Positions 52,652-60,353 of a stretch of DNA of 64,000 nt are shown here, one piece after another. Source of the stretch: Pseudoflavonifractor sp. AF19-9AC (GTDB lineage: Bacteria; Bacillota; Clostridia; Oscillospirales; Oscillospiraceae); assembly GCF_003478995.1 (NCBI RefSeq), contig NZ_QUGI01000004.1:232507-296506 (forward strand), read 5' to 3'. Below the pieces are notes generated by a model. That model was not told the DNA's origin and made no database searches. It worked only from the letters and a program-made list of their open reading frames with translations. The position numbers and the translations under genes are program-made. Every line of letters starts with the position of its first letter. The first letter of the stretch is position 1.

Positions 52652-53239
52652 TCAAGTGATTTCCCTGTTCGTTTCAGGAATCAGAGCGGCTCCATACCGG
52701 CGCAAAGCCTTCCGCCGCTCCCTCCAATCGGGCATGAGGGCGTCCATGCTGGCATAGAAGCCGGGACCGTGGTCGTGGTGGAGGAAGTGGACCAGCTCAT
52801 GGAGGGCCACATAGTCCCGCAGTTCCTCTGGGCACCGGGCCAGAGCGGTGTTCAGGGTAACATATCCCTGCCTCCAATGGCAGTTGCCCCACTGGCTGCG
52901 CATGGCCCGCAGCTTCAGTTCCGGCATAGCCACCCCCAGTCCCTCCACCAGAGGATAGACCCGTTCCAGGGCCTGCTGAAGCAGCATCCGGCAGGTTCCC
53001 CGGTCGGGCAGAGGCGGCAGAGGAACTGCTTGGTCCCGCATGCGGGCCTGTCCTTCCAGAATCCAAGCACTTTTCTCCTGCACCAGGCGATCGGCCTCGG
53101 CCAAAGGGCAGCGCATGGGGATGGACAGCACCACTGTGCCGTCCCGACGGATACGGAGGTTTAAGTTTTTTACCCGCTTGCGCTCCAGCACATAGGAGAC
53201 AGGCCCATGTGAAGTGTTGACCAGGCGCAGCTGCTCCAT
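52652..53239 (-). CDS. YgjP-like zinc metallopeptidase (DUF45)
   Basis: A 195-residue cytoplasmic protein with the HExxH-type motif ALHELVHFLHHDHGPGFY near residue 150 and upstream ERKRVKNLNLRIRRDGTVVL and MRSQWGNCHWRQGYVTLN, all typical of the YgjP/WLM-like DUF45 family. Members are presumed zinc proteases; their targets are not well defined. It lies 12 bases after the metallophosphoesterase gene and is probably in the same transcript. Confidence 0.9.
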   Translation of the reverse strand: MEQLRLVNTSHGPVSYVLERKRVKNLNLRIRRDGTVVLSIPMRCPLAEADRLVQEKSAWILEGQARMRDQAVPLPPLPDRGTCRMLLQQALERVYPLVEGLGVAMPELKLRAMRSQWGNCHWRQGYVTLNTALARCPEELRDYVALHELVHFLHHDHGPGFYASMDALMPDWRERRKALRRYGAALIPETNREIT

Positions 53240-53251
53240 GTACGCTCCTCC

Positions 53252-54082
53252 TTATCCTCGCTTTAACGTGACTGCCACGACCTCTGGGCGGTTCCAAACC
53301 CGCTGGGGAAACAGGCTGCCCCCGATGCCCCGGCTGACCACCATTTGGGTCTCCCCCAGTTGATAAATGCCCGCTGTGTACTTGGGCAGAAAGCCCTGTC
53401 CCGGGGCAAACAGCCCACCCACCAGAGGCAGGCGAATCTGTCCCCCGTGGGCATGGCCGCAGAAGGCCAGATCCACACCGGACGCGGCATAGTTCTCAAT
53501 ATATTGGGGCTCATGGGCCAGCAGGACGGTAACGGCGTCCTCCGGCCAGGAGGCGCTCAGCCGTTCCAAGGTGCCGTCCCCCAAATTGTCGTCGCACAGG
53601 CCGGTCAGTACCATGGTGCCGCCGCCGGGCAAGGACAGCTCCTCCGTGCGGTTATCCAGCAGGACAACTCCCGCCGCCTCCAGCCCATTTTCGATCTGTT
53701 CACGGGTCTCCCAGGGCAGAGATGTCTCATGGTTTCCCGTCACATAATAGGTGGGCGCCAGAGCGGCCGCTCCCCGGGCCAGCTCCAGGGCGGGCACCAG
53801 CTCCGGGCGTCTCCCATCCACCAGGTCCCCGGTCAGGAGAATCACATATGGCTTTGCCTGGGAAATGGTGTTCAGCAGGAGCTCCTGCCCCTCCCCCATG
53901 GGCTTGCTGTGCAGGTCGGACACCTGCACCAGGGTCATCCCATCCAGCTCCTCCGGCAGCCCGGACAGCTCTACGGTATAGCGGGTGAGCATCAGCCCGT
54001 CATTCTGCCAACGGCAGACGGGGACAGCCAGCAGGCACAACGCGGCCGCCCCGCCCAAAAGATATTTGCTTCTCCGTCTCAT
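53252..54082 (-). CDS. membrane-anchored metallophosphoesterase (YkuE-like)
   Basis: 276 residues from the ATG at 54082 (GGAGG upstream). An N-terminal helix (YLLGGAAALCLLAVPVC) is followed by the calcineurin-like core: VQVSDLHSKPMGEG, LTGDLVDGR, VTGNHETSLPWE and the metal-binding CGHAHGGQIRLP. YkuE-type enzymes hydrolyse phosphoesters, including UDP-sugar lipids, at the membrane. The substrate here is unknown. The promoter overlaps the terminator of the preceding gene. Confidence 0.9.
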   Translation of the reverse strand: MRRRSKYLLGGAAALCLLAVPVCRWQNDGLMLTRYTVELSGLPEELDGMTLVQVSDLHSKPMGEGQELLLNTISQAKPYVILLTGDLVDGRRPELVPALELARGAAALAPTYYVTGNHETSLPWETREQIENGLEAAGVVLLDNRTEELSLPGGGTMVLTGLCDDNLGDGTLERLSASWPEDAVTVLLAHEPQYIENYAASGVDLAFCGHAHGGQIRLPLVGGLFAPGQGFLPKYTAGIYQLGETQMVVSRGIGGSLFPQRVWNRPEVVAVTLKRG

Positions 54083-54115
54083 AGGCCGTCCTCCGGATTC
54101 GTTTTGTTCCCCCGC

Positions 54116-54144
54116 ATTGTACCAAAGTCCCGAAAAAAAGGCAA
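54116..54144 (-). promoter_or_regulatory. candidate promoter of the metallophosphoesterase gene
   Basis: Minus strand: TTGCCT (54139-54144), 17-base spacer, TACAAT (54116-54121). The -35 box sits in the tail of the terminator at 54140-54167. Confidence 0.55.
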
Positions 54145-54167
54145 GGCGCGGTTCCCCGCGCCCTGCC
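54140..54167 (-). terminator. terminator after the sigma/anti-sigma genes
   Basis: Stem GGCAAGGCGCGG with CCGCGCCCTGCC (one mismatch, TTCC loop), followed on the minus strand by TTTTTTT; a strong intrinsic terminator. Confidence 0.85.
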
Positions 54168-54205
54168 CTCCGTGCTATCGAAAGTTCTCCCGATGTTGCC
54201 ATTCC

Positions 54206-54862
54206 TCAACGATCCTGCCAGATCTCGGTGCGCCAGAGCTCCTCCACCTGCTCCTTGCCCGTCCGGTACCACTCCGGCTCTTCCAGCTTTTCTGCCTGAG
54301 TAAGGTCGGTCCGACTGTGCGGGACGCCGCCCCCGCCGCCGGAGCCGTCAGGCAGCGTCACCCCCTCAAACCAGCCGTAGTCCTCTGGGGTTCCGCCCAC
54401 AATCCAGTAGTGTAGGTTGCCCTCTTCGTCCAGGGCAGTGTGGACATAGGGAGTCTCGTCATCCACCCGGTCGGTTACGTCCAGGCGCTGTCCATCGGCC
54501 ACAAACCAAAGCCGCCCCTCCTCCAGAGCAATCACAGTGGGGTTTCCCTCCTCGTCATAGCCGTCCGACATAGTGACTGTACCGTATCCCCCTCCCACGC
54601 CCGTCTGTCCGATGATCACCTGCCCGCCGGACATAAGCTGGATAATCTGCTCTCCCCAGGTAAAACCCACCAGTGCCAGGCACGCGGCCAGGGCCGCGGC
54701 CAGCACAATCACTTTTCTTGCTGTATGGCGTTTCTTCTTTACAGTCCCTAAGACTGTTTTTTTTATTTCGTCCCGGTTCACAAATGCTTCCTCCTTCGGT
54801 GCAAACATTTCGTCCTGATAGGCGTCCATGAGCCTGGAAATCTCAAGCTTCTTCAAACTCAT
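54206..54862 (-). CDS. anti-sigma-factor-like membrane protein
   Basis: 218 residues from the ATG at 54862 (GGAGG six bases upstream), overlapping the sigma factor gene by 20 bases. A charged cytoplasmic N-terminus (about 1-47) is followed by one helix (VIVLAAALAACLALVGFTW) and an outer domain with GGQVIIGQTGVGGGYGTVTM and GSGGGGGVPHSRTD. The position right after an ECF sigma factor and the one-helix layout suggest an anti-sigma factor, although no known zinc anti-sigma motif (HxxxCxxC) is present. Confidence 0.7.
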   Translation of the reverse strand: MSLKKLEISRLMDAYQDEMFAPKEEAFVNRDEIKKTVLGTVKKKRHTARKVIVLAAALAACLALVGFTWGEQIIQLMSGGQVIIGQTGVGGGYGTVTMSDGYDEEGNPTVIALEEGRLWFVADGQRLDVTDRVDDETPYVHTALDEEGNLHYWIVGGTPEDYGWFEGVTLPDGSGGGGGVPHSRTDLTQAEKLEEPEWYRTGKEQVEELWRTEIWQDR

Positions 54863-55433
54863 ATCCAACCTCCTGCAAAAACTCCTTCAGCCGCTCCCGC
54901 CCCCGGCGAAGCCGGGTCTTAGCGGTGGACAGGTTCAGTCCCATCTCCTCCGCCGCCCGGGCCACGGTCTGTCCATAGTAGTAGTGGCGCACAAACAGTT
55001 CCTGGTCGCTCTCCTCCAGACTGTCCAGCGCCTTGCGGAGCACCTGCTCCAGTTCCCGCTGCTCCAAAGTAATCTGGGGGCTGTCCGGAGACAGGAGCAG
55101 GACGTCCTCCTCCAATGGGAGGGTCTCCCGCCTGGCCCGCAGGCGATTAAAGGCCCGGTTTCGGACCACCGCCCCCAGCCAGCCCTTCAGGTTGCCAGGC
55201 TGGAGCGTCTTGCGGCGGTTCCATGCCTCCAGGAAGGTCTCCGTCACCAGCTCCTCCCACTCCTCCGGGCACCCCGGCAGAACGCGGGCCGCCACGGCGC
55301 AGACGTAGGAGGTGTACTGATCCATCAGTTCCTCCAGCCCTGCCGGGTCACCCCGGCGCAGACGTTTTAACAGTTCTTCCTCCCGGATGGGAATCCCCTC
55401 CTCTCTCAAAGCGCGCTTCACCCATCTTAACAC
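54843..55433 (-). CDS. ECF-type RNA polymerase sigma factor
   Basis: About 196 residues depending on start (GTG at 55433 chosen; GTG 55421 also possible, and the frame extends to 55484). Region 2 has DQYTSYVCAVAARVLPG and EELVTETFLEAWNRRKTL; region 4 has LEESDQELFVRHYYYGQTVA and EEMGLNLSTAKTRLRRGRER. It is a sigma-70 family member lacking regions 1 and 3. The next gene overlaps it and is probably its regulator. A TGAAAC...CGTGTT pair just upstream might be an autoregulatory promoter but is weak. Confidence 0.9.
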   Translation of the reverse strand: MLRWVKRALREEGIPIREEELLKRLRRGDPAGLEELMDQYTSYVCAVAARVLPGCPEEWEELVTETFLEAWNRRKTLQPGNLKGWLGAVVRNRAFNRLRARRETLPLEEDVLLLSPDSPQITLEQRELEQVLRKALDSLEESDQELFVRHYYYGQTVARAAEEMGLNLSTAKTRLRRGRERLKEFLQEVGYEFEEA

Positions 55434-55529
55434 GCAAACGCCCCATTTGGTTTCACATCTCCGGAATTTTTTGCGGACAGGCAAATTTTCATTTTTAGGC
55501 TCATAAGGTTCCTTACGGAGGTGAGGACA

Positions 55530-56711
55530 TTGAGCCGGTTATTGAGCAGACAGCAGTATCGGGACCTTTTGTTGGGTCTGGGCCTGCTGCTGGCCGCCGG
55601 AGCCCTGGTACTGTGGCCTAGCGAGGCCATGGAGGCCGCCCGGACCGGCCTTGCCCTGTGCGGAAATGTAATCATTCCCTCCCTGTTTCCCTTTTTTGTC
55701 CTCTCCACCCTGGTGGTGGAACTGGGCATGTCCCGGTACCTGGGGCGGCTCCTCCAGCCGGTGATGGCTCCCCTGTTCCGGGTGAACGGCGCCTGTGCCA
55801 CCGCCCTGGCCCTTGGGGTGGTGGGGGGCTATCCTGTGGGAGCCCGCACCGCCATCAGTCTCTATCAAAGCGGCCAGTGCTCCAAAACAGAGGCGGAGCG
55901 GCTGCTGGCCTTCTGCAACAACTGCGGCCCCGCCTTCATTCTGGGGGTTGTGGGAACGGGAATCTTCGGCAGCGGCCAGGCGGGACTGCTCCTCTATCTG
56001 GGACACATTGCCGCCTCGCTGCTGGTGGGTCTGCTGTTCCGGTTCTACAAGCCCAGTCAAAGGCCGGGACGGGGCCGGGAAGCATCCGTTCAATTCCAGA
56101 CCGCCCGCTTTCCCGTAGCTTTTACCCGTGCAGTCACCGGAGCCCTTCAATCCACTCTGAATATCTGCGCCTTTATCCTGCTTTTCACGGTGGTTATCCG
56201 TATTTTGACGGTGTCCGGCTGGCTGACCGGGGCGGCCGCCTGCCTTTCCACTTTGTTTCACCCGCTGGGCCTGTCCCAAACGTGGGCCGAGCACCTGCTG
56301 GCCGGTTTTCTGGAGATGTCCACCGGGGTGTCCACCCTCACCAGCGGTGCCCTCACCGGACGCATCTCCATGGCCGCCTTTATGCTGGGCTGGGCAGGCA
56401 TCTCGGTCCATTGCCAGGTGCTGGCCTTTCTGGGAGACAGCGGTCTGTCCCTGCGCACTTATCTGGTGGGCAAGGCTCTCCATGGTGGGTTGTCCGCCGT
56501 CCTCATCTCTCTGCTGCTGCGCCTGTTCCCCATGGACTGCCCCGCCTCCGTCTATCTGGCTCAGCAGACCGAGGCCATCGCCCACCTGGATTTTCACACC
56601 GCCCTCACCATCTCCGCCGTAGCCGCCTGGGCCGTTTGGCTGGCCTTCCTTGCTCTGGCCGTTTACGTGGTGAAAAAAAGCAGTGGAAAAAAAAGCAGCC
56701 ATCCGGTATAA
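55530..56711 (+). CDS. ylbJ: sporulation integral membrane protein YlbJ (SpoVV)
   Basis: A 393-residue polytopic protein (about eight helices) with nucleoside-recognition (GATE) sequences: NVIIPSLFPFFVLSTLVVEL, ALGVVGGYPVGARTAISLY and LLAFCNNCGPAFILGVVGTG. The YlbJ/SpoVV family works in the mother cell under SigE to move dipicolinic acid toward the forespore. TTG 55530 is chosen because GGAGG stands at the proper distance; the GTG at 55521 overlaps that site. It is divergent from the ECF sigma gene. Confidence 0.92.
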   Translation: MSRLLSRQQYRDLLLGLGLLLAAGALVLWPSEAMEAARTGLALCGNVIIPSLFPFFVLSTLVVELGMSRYLGRLLQPVMAPLFRVNGACATALALGVVGGYPVGARTAISLYQSGQCSKTEAERLLAFCNNCGPAFILGVVGTGIFGSGQAGLLLYLGHIAASLLVGLLFRFYKPSQRPGRGREASVQFQTARFPVAFTRAVTGALQSTLNICAFILLFTVVIRILTVSGWLTGAAACLSTLFHPLGLSQTWAEHLLAGFLEMSTGVSTLTSGALTGRISMAAFMLGWAGISVHCQVLAFLGDSGLSLRTYLVGKALHGGLSAVLISLLLRLFPMDCPASVYLAQQTEAIAHLDFHTALTISAVAAWAVWLAFLALAVYVVKKSSGKKSSHPV

Positions 56712-56712
56712 T
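56684..56712 (+). promoter_or_regulatory. candidate promoter of the 70-residue Cys protein gene
   Basis: TGGAAA (56684-56689), 17-base spacer, TATAAT (56707-56712), lying across the end of ylbJ. Confidence 0.45.
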
Positions 56713-56745
56713 AGGTTTACTATGCAAGGATGGGAGTGCCCGCTT

Positions 56746-56958
56746 ATGAATCTGTTCCAGAAAAAAATTGATCCCCGCTGCGCCTACTGTGCCAGGGGCC
56801 ACCACCTCAGCGAGGAGCAGATCCTCTGTCCCAAAAAGGGCGTGATGGAAGCGGGCTCTCACTGCCGCGCTTTCAAGTATGATCCCCTCAAGCGGGTCCC
56901 TCCCCGCCCCGCAGCTCTGGCTGGCAGCAACCTGAAGGACGAGGATTTTCAGCTGTAA
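56746..56958 (+). CDS. small Cys-motif protein, function unknown
   Basis: 70 residues from the ATG at 56746 with GGGAG nine bases upstream: MNLFQKKIDPRCAYCARGHH, then ILCPKKGVMEAGSHCRAFKYDPLK, kept here as two separate blocks around residues 30 and 40. Four Cys in CxxC...C...C spacing and a His could bind one zinc. Similar short proteins occur in Clostridia, with no known role. It follows ylbJ by 34 bases and is followed by a terminator. Confidence 0.75.
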   Translation: MNLFQKKIDPRCAYCARGHHLSEEQILCPKKGVMEAGSHCRAFKYDPLKRVPPRPAALAGSNLKDEDFQL

Positions 56959-56970
56959 CTATATCTACAT

Positions 56971-57001
56971 AAAAAACAGAGGCCAATGGCCTCCGTTTTT
57001 T
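56971..57001. terminator. bidirectional terminator after the small Cys protein gene
   Basis: AAAAACAGAGGCC-AAT-GGCCTCCGTTTTTT forms a stem of about 12 bp with one mismatch and T-runs on both strands, between convergent genes. Confidence 0.85.
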
Positions 57002-57890
57002 AATCGTCAAATTCCTTCCAATGGGTCTGAAACAGGCGGTAGTAGGCCTGTACGTGCTCCAACTCGGTCCAGGGACACACCGCCACCGGCCTGGCATCCA
57101 GATCATAGATCTGCGCTCCCTTCAGGGACAACAGGAAGGGCGAATGGGTGGAGATGACAAACTGGCAGCCATAGAAGCGGACGGAATCCTCCAGGAACCC
57201 CATCAGATCCTCCTGGAGCTTGGGCGACAGGCTGTTCTCCGGCTCATCCAGCAGGTAGAGCCCGCCCTCTTTGATTTCCCGGGTAAAGTACAAAAAGGCG
57301 CTCTCTCCGTTGGATTGGCTTGGAATATCTTTCATTAGCTGCCTGTTTACATACCGGGAACCCGTTCCCCGCTTGGCCTCCACCACCTGCCGCAGCCGGT
57401 CCACGTCCTCCAGGGAATGGAGCTGAAAGTCGGCGTATCGGGCGTCCGTGTATTCCTTCAGCAGTTCCCGCCGCCTGGTGTCAATGCCCTCGTTCATGCA
57501 CCGCAGGTCCAGCAGGTAGTCAAATACGTCGTCGCTGGTGATGACCCGGCTCCGGGCGCGCACCTGGGCCGTCATGGAAGGCAGCACCTCCGCCCTGCAA
57601 AGCTCCACATAGTCAGAAAAGAAGGAGCTGCGGTTAAAGACCGCCCCCCGCTGCAGCTCCAGCTTCTCCCCCAGCAGGTTCAGCAGGGTAGTCTTGCCGC
57701 TGCCGTTTCCTCCGCACAGGATGGTGATGGGTTCCAGTTCCAGCTCCAACCTCGGTTTCTTTCCCCGCCCTAGGAAAAGCCCAAAGGGATAGCGGCTTGC
57801 GTAGCAGGTGCGCTTTGTCTCCCCGTTATTCGCCAGAAAGCTCAATTCCTGCCCCTCGCTGGGCAACGAGAAGCTGTGGACGTAAACCAT
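57000..57890 (-). CDS. AAA family (ABC-type) ATPase
   Basis: 296 residues from the ATG at 57890 (AAAGGAGG upstream). Walker A ITILCGGNGSGKTTLLNLLG lies near residue 55, a signature-like SQSNGESAF near 215, Walker B LYLLDEPENSLSP near 235 and a switch His in VISTHSPFLLS. The insertion between Walker A and the signature lacks recognised domains. It resembles single-gene SMC/RecF-like ATPases; the partner and role are unknown. It stands alone with its own promoter region. Confidence 0.85.
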   Translation of the reverse strand: MVYVHSFSLPSEGQELSFLANNGETKRTCYASRYPFGLFLGRGKKPRLELELEPITILCGGNGSGKTTLLNLLGEKLELQRGAVFNRSSFFSDYVELCRAEVLPSMTAQVRARSRVITSDDVFDYLLDLRCMNEGIDTRRRELLKEYTDARYADFQLHSLEDVDRLRQVVEAKRGTGSRYVNRQLMKDIPSQSNGESAFLYFTREIKEGGLYLLDEPENSLSPKLQEDLMGFLEDSVRFYGCQFVISTHSPFLLSLKGAQIYDLDARPVAVCPWTELEHVQAYYRLFQTHWKEFDD

Positions 57891-57906
57891 AAGCCCGCCT
57901 CCTTTG

Positions 57907-57933
57907 GGCTCAGTATAGCATAGTCTCAGCCCA
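57907..57933 (-). promoter_or_regulatory. imperfect palindrome over the ATPase gene -10 element
   Basis: GGGCT.AG...TA-GCA-TA...CT.AGCCC forms an imperfect 27-base inverted repeat that covers TATACT (minus strand, 57912-57917), 17-35 bases before the ATPase start. No good -35 stands upstream. It could be an operator. Confidence 0.4.
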
Positions 57934-57969
57934 AAAAACAGGACTATTGTGCCCATAGCAACGAAAACA

Positions 57970-58003
57970 GCGGCCTCGGGAGTTCCCGAAGCCGCCGTTT
58001 TTT
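57970..58003 (-). terminator. terminator after nfnB
   Basis: Interrupted stem (GCGGC.TCGGGA with TCCCGA.GCCGC) flanked by T-runs, 17 bases past the nfnB stop. Confidence 0.75.
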
Positions 58004-58019
58004 GTTTCACAAAAGCGTC

Positions 58020-59405
58020 TTAGCCCTTGCTCTTGATGTACTCGTCAATGGACTTGGCCGCGTGCTTACCGGCGCCCATGGCCAGAATGACCGTAGCAGC
58101 TCCGGTAGCGGCGTCGCCGCCGGCAAAGATGGCCGGGCAGGAGGTGCAGCCCTTCTCGTCGGCCGCTACGCAGCCCTTCCGGTTCTTCTCCAGACCGGGA
58201 GTGCCCTCGTAGCTCATGGGATTGGGCTGGGTGCCCAGAGCCATGATCACCGCATCCACATCCATCTTGAACTCGCTGCCCTGGATGACCACAGGACGGC
58301 GGCGGCCGGAGGCATCCGGCTCACCCAGTTCCATCTTCACGCAGGTGATGGACTGAACGTGGTTGGTCTCATCTCCCTCGATGGAGACGGGGTTGGTCAG
58401 AAGGTCAAAGATAATGCCCTCTTCCTTGGCGTGGTGGACCTCCTCCGCACGGGCGGGGAGCTCCGCCTCGGAACGGCGGTAGACAATGTGGACCTCAGCA
58501 CCCAGGCGCTTGGCGCAGCGGGCCGCATCCATGGCCACGTTGCCGCCGCCCACCACGGCCACCTTCTTGTTGTGGAGGATGGGGGTCGCGGCGTCCTCCT
58601 TGTAGGCCTTCATAAGGTTAATGCGGGTGAGGTACTCGTTGGCGGAGTAGACACCCACCAGAGACTCGCCGGGAATCTTCATAAACATGGGCAGGCCGGC
58701 ACCGGAACCAATGAATACAGCCTCATAGCCCATGTCGAAGAGCTCCGTGATGGTAAGAACCTTACCGATGACCATGTTCAGCTCGATGTCCACGCCCATC
58801 TTCTCCAGATTGGCCACTTCACGCTTCACAATGGCCTTGGGCAGACGGAACTCGGGAATGCCGTAGCTCAGCACGCCGCCGGGGGTGTGAAAGGCCTCAA
58901 AGACGGAGACAGAATAACCCATGCGGGCCAGCTCACCGGCGCAGGTCAGACCGGCAGGGCCGGAACCGATCACTGCCACCTTGTGGCCGTTCTTGGGAGC
59001 GGTGGCCACATTGGCCACACCGCGCTCAGCGGCCCAGTCGGCCACGAAGCGCTCAATGCGGCCGATGGACACGGGCTCACCCTTGATGCCGCGGACACAC
59101 TTGCCCTCGCACTGGGTCTCCTGGGGACAGACACGGCCGGAAATGGCAGGCAGAGCGTTGGCATTGGACAGCAGCTCATAGGCAGCGGCGATATCGCCCT
59201 CGGCCACCTTACCCACAAAGTCAGGGATGGGGATACCCACGGGGCAGCCGCTGACACAGGGCTTGTTCTTGCAGCCCAGGCAGCGCTTGGCCTCGTTCAT
59301 GGCCTCCTCCAGAGTGTAGCCCAGGGCCACCTCCTTGAAGTTGGTGCTGCGGACCTGAGGATCCTGCTCCGCCATGGGAGTCTTGTTCATCTGCATGTTA
59401 GCCAT
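58020..59405 (-). CDS. nfnB: NfnB-type FAD/iron-sulfur oxidoreductase (GltA/GltD family)
   Basis: A 461-residue protein of the NADPH-dependent glutamate synthase small-subunit family. N-terminal cysteines for two 4Fe-4S clusters are visible (RCLGCKNKPCVSGCPVGIP and RVCPQETQCEGKCVRG), then the FAD loop VAVIGSGPAGLTCAGELARM near residue 150 and the NADPH loop VAVVGGGNVAMDAARCAKRL near 285, ending in the GDAATGAATVILAMGAGK FAD site. No glutamate synthase large subunit is present. The partner upstream is NfnA-like, so the pair is best read as the electron-bifurcating transhydrogenase NfnAB. Confidence 0.85.
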   Translation of the reverse strand: MANMQMNKTPMAEQDPQVRSTNFKEVALGYTLEEAMNEAKRCLGCKNKPCVSGCPVGIPIPDFVGKVAEGDIAAAYELLSNANALPAISGRVCPQETQCEGKCVRGIKGEPVSIGRIERFVADWAAERGVANVATAPKNGHKVAVIGSGPAGLTCAGELARMGYSVSVFEAFHTPGGVLSYGIPEFRLPKAIVKREVANLEKMGVDIELNMVIGKVLTITELFDMGYEAVFIGSGAGLPMFMKIPGESLVGVYSANEYLTRINLMKAYKEDAATPILHNKKVAVVGGGNVAMDAARCAKRLGAEVHIVYRRSEAELPARAEEVHHAKEEGIIFDLLTNPVSIEGDETNHVQSITCVKMELGEPDASGRRRPVVIQGSEFKMDVDAVIMALGTQPNPMSYEGTPGLEKNRKGCVAADEKGCTSCPAIFAGGDAATGAATVILAMGAGKHAAKSIDEYIKSKG

Positions 59406-60246
59406 TCATGGCACCTCCTCCCAGGCGGCAGAGATGCTTCTCCTTCGCCTTTGCTTCAAAGTCCTTATAAGTGGCGTTACGGGCAATCACTTCGTCAAAG
59501 TCCACCTTGTGGCCGTCAAAGTCAGGGCCATCCACGCAGGCGAACTTTACCTCGCCGTCCACAGTCAGGCGGCAGCAGCCGCACATACCGGTACCGTCGA
59601 TCATAATGGGGTTCATGCTGACGGTGGTGGGGATGTTGTACTTCTCCGTCAGCTTGCAGGCAAACTTCATCATCAGCAGAGGGCCGATGGCGAAGACATG
59701 GTCAAACTTCACACCGCTGTTAATGAGCTCCTCCAGCTTACCGGTGACAAAGCCATGATAGCCGTAGGTGCCGTCATCGGTGCAGATGTGCAAATCGGTA
59801 CAGGCGTGGGACATTTCCTCCTCCAGGATCACGATGTCCTTGGTCTTAAAGCCGCCGATGAGGTCTACCTGGTTGCCAGCCTCATGCAGGGCACGGGCCA
59901 CCGGCAGCGCGATGGCACAGCCCAGGCCGCCGCCCAGAACGGCTACCCGGCCATAGCCCTCCACCTCTGTGGGAACGCCCAGGGGGCCCACAAAGTCATG
60001 GAGACAATCGCCCTCTCCCAGCTGGTCCAGAGCCAGCGTGGTGCCGCCAATCTTCTGATAAATCACGGTAACCAGCCCGTTGTCCGCGCTGGAAATGGTC
60101 AGAGGAATCCGCTCTCCCTCTTCGTCCACACGCAGAATGATGAACTGTCCCGCCTTGGCCTTGGCAGCCACCAGCGGCGCATACACCGAGATCTGCCCAA
60201 TCTCAGGCGTCAGCGTCTTTTTCTTCGCGATTTCATACTTCTTCAC
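59398..60246 (-). CDS. nfnA: NfnA-type FAD/[2Fe-2S] oxidoreductase
   Basis: 282 residues from the GTG at 60246 (GGAGGAG upstream). Ferredoxin-NADP reductase-like fold: PLVAAKAKAGQFIILRVDEE, RIPLTISSAD, the NAD loop VAVLGGGLGCAIALPVARAL, and a C-terminal cluster motif GTGMCGCCRLTVDGEVKFAC with DGPDFDGH. The same family includes sulfide dehydrogenase beta and PyrK-like subunits. Adjacency and an eight-base overlap with the GltA-family gene match NfnAB, which couples NADH and reduced ferredoxin to NADP+ reduction in anaerobes. Confidence 0.85.
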   Translation of the reverse strand: MKKYEIAKKKTLTPEIGQISVYAPLVAAKAKAGQFIILRVDEEGERIPLTISSADNGLVTVIYQKIGGTTLALDQLGEGDCLHDFVGPLGVPTEVEGYGRVAVLGGGLGCAIALPVARALHEAGNQVDLIGGFKTKDIVILEEEMSHACTDLHICTDDGTYGYHGFVTGKLEELINSGVKFDHVFAIGPLLMMKFACKLTEKYNIPTTVSMNPIMIDGTGMCGCCRLTVDGEVKFACVDGPDFDGHKVDFDEVIARNATYKDFEAKAKEKHLCRLGGGAMNG

Positions 60247-60353
60247 GAAATGCTCCTCCTCACGAATTGTTCTGCCGGATTGCTCCGGCTGCCCTTCCCA
60301 ATCCATTCCAAAAAACACGGCAAGCCGCGTTGATCACAACATAAACATTTTTC

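Noticed and set aside
59398..60246. Dihydroorotate dehydrogenase electron-transfer subunit PyrK
   Set aside because: No pyrD or pyrimidine genes are adjacent, whereas a GltA-family partner overlaps it, fitting NfnA better.
60274..60289. Small hairpin (GCCGGA/TCCGGC) before nfnA as a terminator or riboswitch
   Set aside because: A six-base stem without a T-run, close to the ribosome site; too little structure to call.
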